Positions 31,883 through 43,961 of a stretch of DNA of 64,000 bases are shown here, piece by piece. How positions within the stretch are numbered: the stretch's first letter is position 1; every line of letters starts with the position of its first letter. A program made the translations under genes and the position numbers. The DNA is from Fragilaria crotonensis. Taxonomy: Eukaryota; Bacillariophyta; Fragilariophyceae; Fragilariales; Fragilariaceae. The stretch is taken from positions 1 to 64,000 of the forward strand of contig JAKSYS010000211.1 of NCBI GenBank assembly GCA_022925895.1, written 5' to 3'. The notes under the pieces were generated by a model that was given only the letters and a program-made list of their open reading frames with translations, was not told where the DNA came from and did no database searches.

Positions 31883-33070
31883 TTGAAAAGGCACCTACAA
31901 ATGTCAGATGATTCCTTTCTTTGGTTACCATCACTTGTAAAGGTTGATTGCCAAATGGGAAGAAGTCAAAGAGATTGCGCAATCCTTCCACCAGAGGCAT
32001 ACTATCAAGGAATCACAGTCTGGGGCTTTACTGCCATGGTTGCTGTGTTGGGTGTTGATGATGCAAACTTCCAGATGTACAATCCATACAGTTTAGAGTA
32101 TATAAGTAAAAAAACCAAACATCTAGTTTACGTGCTGCCGCTTCTTTCAAACATAAAAGGTCGACCCGCACGACTGAACATACCTCCCTCGAGAAGCACG
32201 TCCAGTATCCCTTTTTTAAGTGCTAGCTATAATCCGTGCTGTATGGACGCGAAATAAGTATTTATAGATCGCACACCCGCAATAGCCGTGTTGTGAACTC
32301 CCTTCATACTGTCCTTAAACAGCGGTGCATTCACCGTCAGCCAATTCTGTGTTACCCAAGTCGGACGTTGTATCTGTTCTTGTTGGATGTCTCGGCATAG
32401 TAGCTCTTGCACTCTCGGTTCGTAATGATTTCGATTGTCGTAGGCGGCTCGAAGTTCCCATTTGACCTCTTTTCGTTTCGCCGTGTTACGTGCAACTTGA
32501 TCACCTCCGAGTAGCTCTTCGTTGCGCACTTTCCACAGTTGTATCCACAGTTTAGAGTATATAGGTAGAAATATTCAGCTAATCCGTCATTTTCATGGAT
32601 CTGTGCCTGAATTTATCAGTCATTCACCATGTTGGATCCCAAGTGATCCAGTCACAGGGTGAAGGGTTCCTTGCTGCATGCTATGACTGCAGTACCCTGG
32701 TCACCCTATCAGCTCAAGGATAAAAGGCTCCCCATACTCTGCCTTATTGGTTTTCAACATACTACTAGCTACTATCAAGCCATCTTGTTTGATTGTGCTG
32801 CACATCAAAATCCACAACAGGCAGGGTAGCATAAATGAACCTGCAGTCAAATGCTGAAACAAACATGTTCACTCGGAATTCAGGACTTCTTCATATGCCC
32901 TGCTGACGAGTACGAACAAGGGGATGCTCCTCGCTTGGAGCAATACTATGATTGCAAGCAACTCAAAACCATGCAAAAATTGCACGCTTTTTTTGCAAAC
33001 AATCCTGCTTTTAAGGAGACTGCACTAATACAGACTCATACAGGCTTCTTTGACATGCCTCTCTAGGACA
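31883..33070. pseudogene. Unidentified coding debris with an insertion
   Basis: A plus frame (31883-32110) reads ILPPEAYYQGITVWGFTAMVAVLG...YNPYSLEYI and is interrupted. After about 460 bases a near-identical SLEYIG stretch resumes (32548 on) and continues to WIPSDPVTG. A further plus frame at 32851-33066 contains FICPADEYEQGD. Within the interrupting piece a minus frame (32529-32227) reads LRAAYDNRNHYEPRVQELLCRDI...PTWVTQNWLT, which looks like the end of a longer coding sequence. I do not recognise either family. Both look like remnants. Confidence 0.4.
32089..32567. repeat. 20-bp direct repeats bracketing an insertion
   Basis: CAGTTTAGAGTATATARGTA occurs at 32089-32108 and 32548-32567. The copies flank about 440 bases that hold a minus-strand coding fragment. 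The pattern fits a duplicated target around an inserted piece, or a local duplication. Confidence 0.55.
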
Positions 33071-33580
33071 TGGACATATATCTTTTCAGGCTCGTTATGC
33101 CTGGATTGGTAGCTCTATGAATATTGATATTGGCAACCGCCAGTAAAAATTACATCCTACCTAGTACCTAGCCAGCGGCTGCCGCAACAAAAAACAGCAC
33201 ATCAGTACCATCGTCTCTTACCCTTCAAAGTTCAGCCTGCCGAAGAAAACATACAAGTATGCAAAAAACTTCAAGGAATAATGAATGCATCTACCGGTAG
33301 CTAGTCTATGCAGATATGACATACAAAGTATCACTGCAAGTACAAATACAGTGCACCAGTACTGGAGTACTACCTTCGTAGAAAGGGAGAGGCTGTAAAT
33401 GGTTTCACGATTCAACTCTCGGGACTGAACCATGGTACAGATGAGAACTGCAAAATGACAAAATGACTGACTTCGGGAACAAATGCGAATCTGGAAACAG
33501 ATGAATGTTTTTGGAACGTTGCCATCGCTAATGTTTTCAGACATACTATGTAGTCGTCCCATTTTTTGACATCGATCGAA
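33071..33580. other. Intergenic region upstream of P4H-like gene 1
   Basis: About 510 bases with no supported gene; minus-strand frames here are short and featureless. It should contain the promoter of the gene starting at 33581. Confidence 0.45.
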
Positions 33581-34910
33581 ATGAAGTTACACATCGCCCT
33601 GTGCCCCTTTTTCCTCTTTCCAGTCCTCGGTAGCGCCGTCGAGACCGCTACGTATGGAGCGGATGTATCCTTTCCAATCCATCACGCGGTTCTTCAAGAT
33701 GGACCCCTAGGTGACCGCAAGGCCATCTACCAAGAGTTCATGAATGGATGCCGAGACTTCTACGGTGCGAAAGGAAATCGATGCGACATTTCCGAGGAAG
33801 ACCGGCTAGAAATGAGTTTGCGACAGTGCCAATCGATGGTGGTAAGTCGACACAGCAGGTTGAGAAATATGTTTTCATCTAGTCTCATCGAATGGCAATC
33901 AGAACTATACGTCCACTGGTTTCATGAAAATTCGGGCTCCTCCAAGAGTTCGTGAACTGCTGGACAACCACTGGGAGAAGAATAAAGACAACAAGATGCG
34001 TGAGGAATGGCCCGCAGGAAACATTTATACTAATCACTGGTCATCCCCTACGTACATGGTTTCGGTTGAAGACAGCAATCTTCGCGGGGGAGGCATAGGG
34101 CTCAAGAATGCCATCTGGGATGCTGCAAAGTCAACGATTGAGCAATGGACTGGCATGGAGCTCAAGCCGATTTCCCAGTATGGAATTCGTGTGTACACTG
34201 AAGGAGCAATCCTCAACCCGCACGTTGACCGCCTTCCGCTAGTAAGCTCCTGTATCGTGAATGTTGCCCAAGACGTGGACGAACCATGGCCTCTCGAAAT
34301 CTACGACCGTGAAGGCAATGCTGTGAATGTGACAATGGAGCCTGGAGATATGGTCCTGTATGAAAGTCATTCATTGATCCACGGGCGTCCGTTCCCTCTG
34401 AAGGGACGGTACTTTGCCAACATCTTTATTCACTTTGAGCCCACCGGTCGCAAACTATCACATCACAGTGACGACTACGTCGAAGAGCTTGATGATTTCT
34501 TGCCTCCATACATCATCCCAGACAGCCCCGAGGCTGATTATTGGAGGGAGCAAAATCCTTCTGGTTGGAGAATGTCATCGCCTGCCGCAGCTCAGAGAGA
34601 TGCGCCGGATGGTCATGTCGCAGCTGCCAGTGGCGATATTGACACCTTGGTCGCGATCGCGAAGAAGGACAGGAAGATGTTGCGGGAAAAGGATAGTAAT
34701 GGTTGGCAACCCATCCATGAGGCTGTAAGGGGTGGTCACATCGACGTTGTGAAATTGCTGCTCGAACACGATGTTGACATCAACGCTCGCACCCACGGAG
34801 GGAAAGGTGGTTCTCCCCTTAACCTTGCTCTGGAAACTCTAAGCGAGCAACACCCTCTCACAAATTTCTTGATCGAGAATGGTGCCATCAACATTGAGCC
34901 GGAACTATAA
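33581..34910 (+). CDS. Prolyl-4-hydroxylase-like 2OG-Fe(II) oxygenase with ankyrin repeats, copy 1
   Basis: Two exons, 33581-33841 and 33903-34910, surround a 61-bp GT-AG intron (SMV/NYTSTGFMKIR) and give 422 residues. A signal peptide (MKLHIALCPFFLFPVLGSA) points to the secretory pathway. The catalytic domain has the P4H-type iron set His194-x-Asp196 (NPHVDR) and His247 (LIHGRPF), with Lys254 or Arg256 just after as the 2-oxoglutarate ligand. A Pro/Ala-rich spacer follows, then about two ankyrin repeats (NGWQPIHEAVRGGHIDVVKLLLEHDVDINA; SPLNLALETL...LIENGA). Expected reaction: hydroxylation of prolyl residues in secreted proteins using O2 and 2-oxoglutarate. The P4H-plus-ankyrin layout inside a signal-peptide protein is unusual. 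It has a tandem paralogue at 35609. The start is the ATG that opens the signal peptide. Confidence 0.85.
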
Positions 34911-35608
34911 CCCTCTTTCAAAAAGGAACGAGTTGGGCAGGGCCCTGCCATTCAACTACAAACACATTTCACAACACTATTGTAATATCCACTCGTCGAC
35001 AGATGAATCATGCATATTCGTAGCAGTGGGTAGAATCATGGGTTATCCGTTATCCGTATCGTGTGCATCATTGTACAGATCGCATTCAATGGCCCTCTAA
35101 TTTGTCGTTAAACGACATTCTCTCTCTATGTGTAGAATTGCGAGTACTGACTGGTGGACTGGACTATGATACGGTTTTCGTCATATCATCGCATGATGAC
35201 GTGGAGCCGTTCTCCCATGCAATATTTTACCTTGCATGTGTAACTACAACACGTGCATCATATCGAGTTCATGATCAGAAGACTCCATTATGACGTACAC
35301 AATCTTCGGAGTACTTGTACTCATACACCATGTACACGTGCGTACGATAAGCCAGTCATTCAGAATTAAGTGGAAAAACATGTTAGATAGCTGAGATGTA
35401 CGTCGGTGTCGATTTTTTTAATTCCGTAAATCGCCTTTTTAATTTTCCATCGATCATGCGAAGTGTGAATTAATGCCTGTGTCGAAATGCGAACCTGCAT
35501 CGCAAACCAAAACTGATGGACAAATCCGAACCCACGTGAAACCTAGTCTTATCTTCTCACAATTGAAGCAAAAGAAGGAAAACCAATTACTAATACTTTG
35601 AAACCATC
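34911..35608. other. Spacer between the two P4H-like genes
   Basis: About 700 bases without a supported gene. The spacers upstream of the two paralogues do not obviously match, so the tandem duplication is old or its flanks have diverged. Confidence 0.5.
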
Positions 35609-36963
35609 ATGCTGAACAATCGGTTCTTAATCTGCCTCCTTCTTCTAGGAACCGTTGTCATCCGCGCTCAAGAAATCGCTGAGTATGGAGCGGATGTCTC
35701 GTTTCCGATTCACCACGCAGTTCTAAAAGACGGCCCGCTCGGTGATCGCAACCAGATTTACAAAGAGTACATGGACGGATGTCGGAAGCACTATGGCAAG
35801 AAAGCACATTCCTGTGATGTGTCAGAAGAGGGAAGACTCGCCATGAGTATTCGTCAACCTCAATCAATGGTGGTAAGTTTCAATCTCCACACCAGCCCTA
35901 ATCCAAAGCCACGCGATCCCAAGAACCTGCGCCTGCTAACCACGATATCCCTTAGAACTATACATCCACTGGTTTCATGAAAATTCGTGCGCCATCCAGA
36001 GTCCGCGAACTGCTTAACGGCCACTGGGAGAAGAACAAGGATAAGCAGAAACAGGAACTCTGGGGTCCTGGAAACACGTACGCAAACCACTGGTCATCCC
36101 CGACATACATGGTTTCGGTCGAAGATAGCAATCTTCGCGGGGGAGGCATGGGGCTCAAGAATGCCATCTGGGATGCTGCAAAGTCAACGATTGAGCAATG
36201 GACTGGCATGGAGCTCAAGCCGATATCCCAGTATGGAATTCGAGTGTACACTGATGGAGCCATCCTCAACCCGCACGTTGACCGCCTTCCGCTAGTGAGC
36301 TCCTGTATCGTGAATGTTGCCCAAGACGTGGACGAACCATGGCCTCTCGAAATCTATGATCGAGAAGGAAACGCTGTGAATGTGACTATGGAACCAGGAG
36401 ATATGGTCCTGTATGAAAGTCATTCATTGATCCACGGGCGGCCGTTCCCTCTGAAGGGACGGTACTTTGCCAACATCTTTATTCACTTTGAGCCCACCGG
36501 TCGCAAACTATCACATCACAGTGACGACTACGTTGAAGAGCTTGATGATTTCTTTCCTCCGTACATCATCCCAGACAGCCCCGAGGCTGCCAATTGGAAG
36601 CTGAGGAATCCATCTGGTTGGAAGATGCCCTCACCCTCTGCAGCAATGGCAGATCTACCGGCTGCCAATCGTGCTGCTGCTGCAGGAGACCTTGAGTCCA
36701 TGAAGAAGCTCGCAATGACTGACAAGAAGATGTTGCATACCAAGGATGGAAACGGATGGCAACCGATTCATGAAGCTGCCAGAGCTGGACATATTCATAT
36801 TGTGGAATTGCTCCTCGAACACGATGTTGATATCAATGCCCGCACCCACGGAGGTAAAGGCGGGTCTCCACTGAATGTTGCCATGAACACTTTGAGTCTG
36901 AAACACCCAATTTCGCAATTCTTGATCGAGAATGGTGCCATCAACATTGAACCAGAGCTTTAA
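35609..36963 (+). CDS. Prolyl-4-hydroxylase-like 2OG-Fe(II) oxygenase with ankyrin repeats, copy 2
   Basis: Exons 35609-35872 and 35956-36963 surround an 83-bp GT-AG intron at the same codon position as in copy 1. The product has 423 residues: signal peptide (LLNNR-type start, LICLLLLGTVVIRA), catalytic His195-x-Asp197 and His248, then the ankyrin tail (NGWQPIHEAARAGHIHIVELLLEHDVDINA). The introns, N-termini and post-catalytic spacers differ clearly from copy 1, while the catalytic exon (about 36115-36590) is nearly identical at DNA level. Both genes end NIEPEL, which is not a canonical ER-retention signal. The pair probably acts in the ER or Golgi on secreted or cell-wall proteins. Confidence 0.85.
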
Positions 36964-37811
36964 GCTCTAATTCGTTGTCTTGCCTTGCCGAGCACTCTCC
37001 TTGAACGAACATGCCTTTGAGTGCCTCGTGCCTCCGCCTGTTATCGATGCACATAACCGCCACATAGCATAATAGTATGAATGTAAAATATAAGCATGGG
37101 CCATTCTTCATGCAAACGAATGCCTCCACTCAGAACCCAATATGAGAACGTGAGCATGGAGCGATCTTGTCTTCCAATTTCCCAATCCGTCGCCTACATA
37201 CCAGGACCATGGACGATGGATCAATGTTGGAACGTTGAGTGTGGAATTGACAGTGGGAAATGGAGGCAGGCAGTGGGCGATGGATGTGTTGCGATGCTGA
37301 TGTTCTTGTCTCAAGACATGAATGATGTTCTGTAGTATGCTAATAGCTAGCGTAGCAAGGATGTTCCCAAGTGACCCAAGTTGATACTCCACGGGTAGCT
37401 ACTGTACCGGTAGTTGTAGTATAGTACAAGTGTACAAGTACTGCAATTGTTGTTTGGACTGTCATTCACTGTACAGTAGAATTCATGTATTCAGTACTCA
37501 GTATATGTACAAGATGTCCACAATATGATCATGTTTACGTCATCAAGTATACAAAATATATGTTCATATATATATTGTATATAACGTTTTGAAAGGATTT
37601 GCACCATGTGATCGCATTGGTCGACCATATATGACAGATCCGTCATAAGGTCGAACCCGTGGTTGAATGAGATGATCTTTGGCACCTTGGCTAAACAACA
37701 ACAACAGCTACAGCTGGTTTTCTGTTCTAAAATCCGGGCGCACGTCCCAGTATTAATTCTACGCTAGACCGATTTCACTGCCAATATGACGTCACGAGGG
37801 CGGGACTTTGT
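36964..37811. other. Intergenic region downstream of P4H-like gene 2
   Basis: About 850 bases without a gene. GTAC-rich words occur at 37400-37510, followed by an AT-rich part. Transposon copy B begins at its right side. Confidence 0.45.
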
Positions 37812-40800
37812 CGTGTTGGAAGCAAGGCTTCCACAATGAGATTTTCAAGCCGTCGTTTGCAACATTTCCATTCTAATCTATAGATTTACCTCCTGCAGTC
37901 ACCTTCCTATGTAACTCAGTGAACCTACTGTTGGTGATAAATCTATAGATACAATGGTTGACAAAGGTAAATATGCTATTTTGACTGATGCCGTCATGCT
38001 ACTTCGAACAGACATCACGTATGGTCCGAGATTGTCAAATTGCTGGCTTCCTGCATCAACTTGGGCTGAAGCTTTAGGGAGATTTGATGTCAATGCGTCC
38101 CTTGGCGTCATTGATGTAAGAAGGTTCAATACAGGGATGTCCAAGTCGGCTTTTTCGGAGAATTGATGCACCGATTTGATGGATCAAACACAACAGGAGT
38201 GTTCAGAGTCACATACAAGAACACATTCTATTACTACTTCACAGAGAAATCAAGGCAGATACGGTACCCATGTCCACTTAACAGTGCATGGAACGAAAAA
38301 GTAATGGAAGCAGCCGCAAATGTGCTAGTCATTCCAAGCACAAGATCAAGACCCGCTCGACACAATGATAACTACACCTGTCAACACGGAGGCTACAACG
38401 GGAGGAAGGATCGGAGACATTGTTGAGCAATCACCGAGCAAACGAGCAAGGATAGGAGATACTGGTGCGGCCGCTGTAATGATTGCTGCTGATGCTTCTA
38501 GCTCAAGTTACTGGCCATGTAGCCCAGAGGCATACCGAGTGTTCAAACCACCAAAGAAACATGGGACAACGAATTGCGAGGATGGGAATGATACTGATTT
38601 CGATTCTGAAACTCCAATGGAAGCACTTCAGAGAAGGATTGTACTGCTTCAAAGCGTTCATGAGGAAGAAAATAATTGGAGGAATGTTGTGCAAGGTAGA
38701 GATATCGACAACGTGTGTACCAAAGCTGAGATATGCGCTGTCAGGCAAAGGGCGACGTTTCTTTGTTATGCGTACCGATTGGCTCTTGCAAAATGAATGA
38801 ATGGACGTGGCAAGACTGTTGCACTGAATCTTGTAAGGTATTGAACACTGTTGGTATGACGCAAGCAACCTTCTATAAAACCATCGCAAATTGGAACATT
38901 GTGTTCCGTAATTTTGAATGCTTCCCAAACCCAAACTTGTCTGTTCAGTGTGGAAACGACCTCTTCCTCGAGTTCTCGAAGTGTTTCCATGCGCAAAGGA
39001 GCAGATTGTTGCATTTGGCGTCGAGAACTTGTCACATCTTTCAATTGAAGCAGTCTATCAATTCGTTCATTCGTCTGTAATCCCAAGGCTGGCTGCGTTG
39101 TGGAAACGTGAATCGGTAGTAGACGAAGATACTGCAGAAACGTCAACATTGAGTACAAGTACTACAGCCATTAATCCTACTAGCAATCCTGTCGATGTCG
39201 ATCAAGATGAGGATGATATTGCGCTATTCCTTCGCGCACATAGACTTAAAAACATGAGCTTCACAACAGCATGGCGCTGGATGCGATTACTCGGATTCAA
39301 GTATGATACGAGAAGGAAGAGCTTCTACGTCGATGGCCATGAACGTGAAGATGTTGTCGCACATCGAAATGCATTCTGCAAGAACTACCTTACCGTGCTT
39401 GAGCCACGTTGTCGGCGTTGGATTCAGCTTCCACTCAGTGAAGCTGCTACGATCAAGACCTTAGACACAGATTTCGGACATCATTACTATGATATTATAT
39501 CTGATGAGACTCGGGTTGAGTTTCACGTTGACTATTGGAAGAATTGCATATCAAGAATCAAAAGGGGAGAAGAGGCAGCGCGAGATGTTGAAGCAAAACA
39601 AGCATACGAGTGTCATCATCAGTCAGGCCCTTGATGATTATTGGTCAAGATGAGTCTGTCTTCGCGCAGTATCTACTGTCCTCCAAACAATGGGTTGGGC
39701 CAAAGGACAAGTGCCACTTCTGCCCAAGTCGGAGGGCGATGGGTATATGCTTTCTGCGTTCGTGTCACGCGAATTCGGCTTTGGCAGGCAGATGACAGAG
39801 GATGAGTTACAAAGAGTGAATATGGCAAGGCAAACAGCAGCTCTCGGCGGTGGAAATTACCTCGATACAACAGCTGCGATGGAAATCTTGGGAACAACGA
39901 GGAAGCCGATTTTGTTGGAATCCCCCTTCGTAAAATACTTGTTCATCGGAATCAATAATCAGGGTTATTGGAATTCATACCACATGAGTCTTCAGCTTGA
40001 GGATGTGGTTGATTGCCTACGAATCCTATATCCAAGCTTCGATTTTGTATTTTTGTTCGATCATTCTCAGGGACACGCTCGCAAACGTGATGGTGCACTC
40101 AGTGCGATCAACATGCAAAAGAACTTTGGAGGATCAAAACAGCAGATGAGAGACACAGTCATAATGTCACAAGAGGGTTATCTGGGCACACACTCACCAA
40201 CCCTGGGCATCGGAGACACACAGTCAATGGTATTCAATACTGACGACTGTGGCCCATGGTATTTGACACCAGAGCAACGTGACTTACAACGTCATGATCG
40301 AATAATGGGAAAAGCAAGCCAATTGAAAAAACAAAGAAGACCCTTCTTGAAGAGCTCAACGAAAAGGGTGTGACGCTCCAACAAAAACGCGGGTACACTA
40401 AAGCCGAACTTCAGGAATTGGCAAGAAACAATTCAATCGAAACTCACAAAGAAGTCGACAAAATCCTATCTGGATGGGAAGGAAAATCTAAAGGCATGCT
40501 ACAAGTTCTGTGGGAAAGAGGACTGATTGATCCAAGTGAGTTAGATAAATACACTGTCGACGGAAAGAAAGACACAATTTCAGGAAGATTGACTTACGGT
40601 ATTCCCTACGCCATCTCATCGCAGAGTGTGCTGATTTCAAGGATGAGGAAACGGCACTTCAGTACCTTGGATCTCAGCTGGGCATCACGGTACTTCTAAC
40701 ACCAAAGTTCCATGCCGAATTAGCAGGGGAAGGCATTGAATTTTGCTGGGGTCACGCAAAGGCTTTCTACCGACGGGTTCCTGTATCTCAAAAGAGGGGA

Positions 40801-41130
40801 CGAGAGAATTTCAAACAACTTGTGAGAGATTCAACGTGTTCAATCAAGGAGTTGACCAAAGAAAGGATGGGAAAGTTTGCTTCGAGAGCACGCGCATATA
40901 TTTGTACTTACCATCATCTTTTTGAGAGTCAGCAGAGAATGAGGCAGCAAGGTCGTACCCACAACTTCATCGCCACAAGTATAACAGAAGATCAAGGACT
41001 TCTGTACTCCGAAATCCAACGCCTGATGAAATTGTTCAAGTCTCACAGGTGTGCATTGGACTTCGATCGTGGCTTCGTCAACAGTGCACTCAAAGAAGCA
41101 AAGACAAGAAACGAGGAGGACGAGGTGTGA
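37812..41130 (+). mobile_element. Degenerate DDE DNA transposon, copy B
   Basis: This plus-strand relative of copy A (450-3714) has the same order of coding blocks. The left limit is set by the shared hairpin motif CGTGTTGGAAGCAAGGCTTC (37812 on), whose inner part TGGAAGC-AAG-GCTTCCA is a perfect stem here. A second inverted word, AATCTATAGATTTA, lies at 37876-37889 and recurs in part at 37939-37949. The 3' end and target duplication were not found. Confidence 0.7.
37954..41130 (+). pseudogene. DDE-superfamily transposase remnant (copy B)
   Basis: The N-terminal block (MVDKGKYAILTDAVMLLRTD) matches copy A. The nuclease part keeps all three acids as readable motifs: GQDESVF (39646 on), FLFDHSQGHARK (about 40050) and HAEL...IEFCWGHAK (about 40710-40760), followed by SHRCALDFD. 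The frame changes near 38165, 38400, 38950 (one base short in GGAAACGACC), 39620, 39704 (one base short in CCAAAGGACA), and 40592 (one base short before ATTGACTTA). Most breaks are single-base, and their positions differ from those in copy A. The copy is presumably dead, but residual sequence error could account for part of the damage. Confidence 0.75.
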
Positions 41131-41444
41131 TCATCATGTCGACAGAGATGGATTTTTATGGTCGCAGGAGACAGCTGCTACTAAAACTTGATAAAGGATA
41201 TGGAAATAATATGCGTGCATGGTACGAATTGTACACAACCTACGTTCGGACGCTTCAACGAAAAACCAGCTGTACAACACAACTCAACAACTACAAACAA
41301 CTGCAACGTCTACTACAGTACGAGTACTTGTAATCAACCGGAAGTCTTCGAGTACTACTGAAGTCATCCCACGAAGCTCAAAGCATCACAAATCCTCATT
41401 CGCCTGACCACTGATCAGGTTACAGCTACAGTTACAGCACGAGA
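41131..41444. other. Spacer between transposon copy B and the dynamin gene
   Basis: About 310 bases without a gene; it should contain the dynamin promoter. A GTAC-rich word (CTACAGTACGAGTACTTG) lies at 41313-41331. Confidence 0.45.
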
Positions 41445-43961
41445 ATGATTGAGCATCATGAAATAAGCAGCATGGAACAGCTGATCCCCATTGCTTCCAA
41501 ACTGCAAGACGTGTTGGGAGCATTGGGACAGAGTACGTCGCTCGATTTGCCTCAGATTGTGGTGGTTGGTGGGCAGTCGTCTGGAAAGTCCAGCGTCCTC
41601 GAAGGGATCGTGGGTCGATCGTTTCTTCCACGTGGTCATGGCATTGTCACGCGCCGACCGTTGGTCCTACAACTCTACAACACTCAATTGCAGTCCGATC
41701 CTGAGAACGAGAATGAAGATCCAGATTTCAACGACGAACGTGGCACTCAACAACAACAAGGCGCGGATGGTGAAGAATGGGGCGAATTCCTACACCTTCC
41801 CGGTAAAAAGTATTTCGACTTTACTGCCATTCGACAAGAGATTGTCCGAGAAACGGAACGTCTCACTGGCAAGAATAAGGGCATACATCCAACTCCTATT
41901 TATCTTAAAGTATTTTCGCCCAAGGTACGATTGTTCGCTTCAAAACGTGTCATGCGGATGGAATGGCAATGGAGCGCAGAGTATGCCAAACAACACAATG
42001 AACTTACGCTCTTCTAATCCTTTTCAAGGTATTGGCTTTGACACTTGTTGATTTGCCCGGAATGGCCAAGGTAGCAGTTGGGGATCAACCGGAAGACATT
42101 GAAGATCAAATACGTGAAATGAGCCTGCAGTACATTTCGAATCCAAATGCAATCATCCTTGCCGTCACGAGCGCTAATACTGATCTGGCAAATAGTGATG
42201 CCTTGAAGCTGGCTCAAGCTGTTGATCCGTATGGAAATCGAACCGTCGGTGTCCTCACGAAGCTAGATCTAATGGATCCTGGAACCGACGCGTGTGACAT
42301 GCTCAACAACAAAGTTATACCCTTGCGACGTGGATACATTGGGGTCGTTAATCGTGGTCAAATCGATGTGAATAGTGATCTAAGTATCAGGGATGGCCTT
42401 CGCAAAGAAGAAACATTCTTTCGTAATCATCCCACGTATTCCAGAAACAGAAATGTCATGGCCAAATGCGGTACAAGACACCTATCAAAGGCCCTCAACA
42501 ATATGCTCATGCATCACATTCGAGATTGCTTGCCGGAATTAAAGAATCGCATCACGATGATGATGACAGATGTGCAGGCTGAGCTTGACGCACTCGGTAC
42601 TCCTACTGAAAGCTCGGCTCGCTCAACAGTAGGAGGGGTTCTCCTTGGGATGTTGTCCAAATTTGCTGCTCACTTTGGTTCCATTATTGAAGGCAAGGGT
42701 GGCCAGACAAACACGAACACTACGACTGCAACCAAAAGCGCTGCAGTGAACGAATTATTTGGTGGTGCCAGAATTTCGTACATCTTTACAGAAATCTTTG
42801 CTTCCTCCTTGCTTGGCGTTGGGGCTTTCGACGGTCTGTCGGATGAGGAGATAAGGTATGCTGTGACCTCAATTACTGTGACTGACAACTCGACGTTGCA
42901 CTTCAACTCAATTATTTTTGCAATACAGAACTACAATTTGCAATGCCAATGGCACTCGACCGGCACTCTTCGTCCCCGAGATATCATTCGATATACTCGT
43001 GAAGCGACAGATATCTAGATTGGAGCAGCCTGGCATTCAATGTGTCGATTTGGTGTATGAGGAACTACAACGGATTTCCTCTCAGTCGGAGCCTACTGAA
43101 TTGACCAGGTTCCCGGTACTCCGCGATCGCATGGTGGAAGTGGTTTCAGCGCTCCTTAAGCGATGTGTGGGGACCAACGCAGATGATGGTGTCGAATTTA
43201 GTCAAGATTGAACTCGCCGTAAGTTTGTCGCTGGTTGTCATGTGTACCATCGTCATGACCCATTACGTTGATACTAACTGTTATCTTCACCAAGTATATC
43301 AATACAAGTCACCCTGATTTCATTGGTGGTTCCAAGGCAGTGGCTAACTTGATGCAGAAGATTGGCAAGGATGGATTCGCGGGAAAGCGGACCATTGGCA
43401 CTCCTGGTCCCAATTCCGGACACGGAATCGGAGACAATGATGTCGGAGCTACACCCCTTTCTTCGTCGTCTTTGAGCAACTACTACAACAGCAATGACAA
43501 CATTGATACCGACTACGACGTCAACGGCGGTGGCATTATGAACTTTATTTTTTCGAGGAGGTCAGCAACCCAAACCTCATGCACCTCAAGGGCCACCTAC
43601 GATTGTCCACTTACCGCAGGTGCCCGACTCAATGCGTCAGACAGACGTGCCTCCCACGGAGCGGGAACGCGTCGAAATGGAGATCATCAAATCCTTGGTC
43701 GAGTCTTACTTCAAAATCGTGAGAAAGAACTTTATTGATATGGTCCCCAAGACAATCATGTATTTCTTGGTCAATCACGTTCGGGATGCGATGCAGAATG
43801 AACTTGTCTCTGAACTCTATCGTGATGCAGAGGTGGGAACCTTGATGCAAGAGGCCGAAGACATTGCACAACGGCGACAAACTTGTGTTGAAATGAGAGA
43901 TCTTCTTGGAAAAGCGTTGGACATTGTCAATGAAGTTCGTGATTTCAACACGTTTAAATAG
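41445..43961 (+). CDS. Dynamin-related GTPase (DRP1/Dnm1/Vps1 type)
   Basis: Four exons fit: 41445-41924, 42029-42855, 42929-43218 and 43295-43961, with GT-AG introns of 104, 73 and 76 bp. The product is about 753 residues. The GTPase domain has the P-loop GGQSSGKSS (residues 42-50), DLPG and TKLD; the middle domain has [14 protein letters not shown] and [11 protein letters not shown]; the C-terminal GED reads [11 protein letters not shown]...[13 protein letters not shown]. There is no PH domain or Pro-rich tail, as in organelle-fission dynamins. Two single-base shifts break the frame. One extra base near 43170 separates VGTNADD from the expected [15 protein letters not shown]. One extra T in the T6 run at 43548-43553 separates MNFIF from RGGQQPKPH. 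Both sit where the other frame continues the family sequence perfectly. It probably severs mitochondria, peroxisomes or plastids by GTP-driven constriction. Confidence 0.88.
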
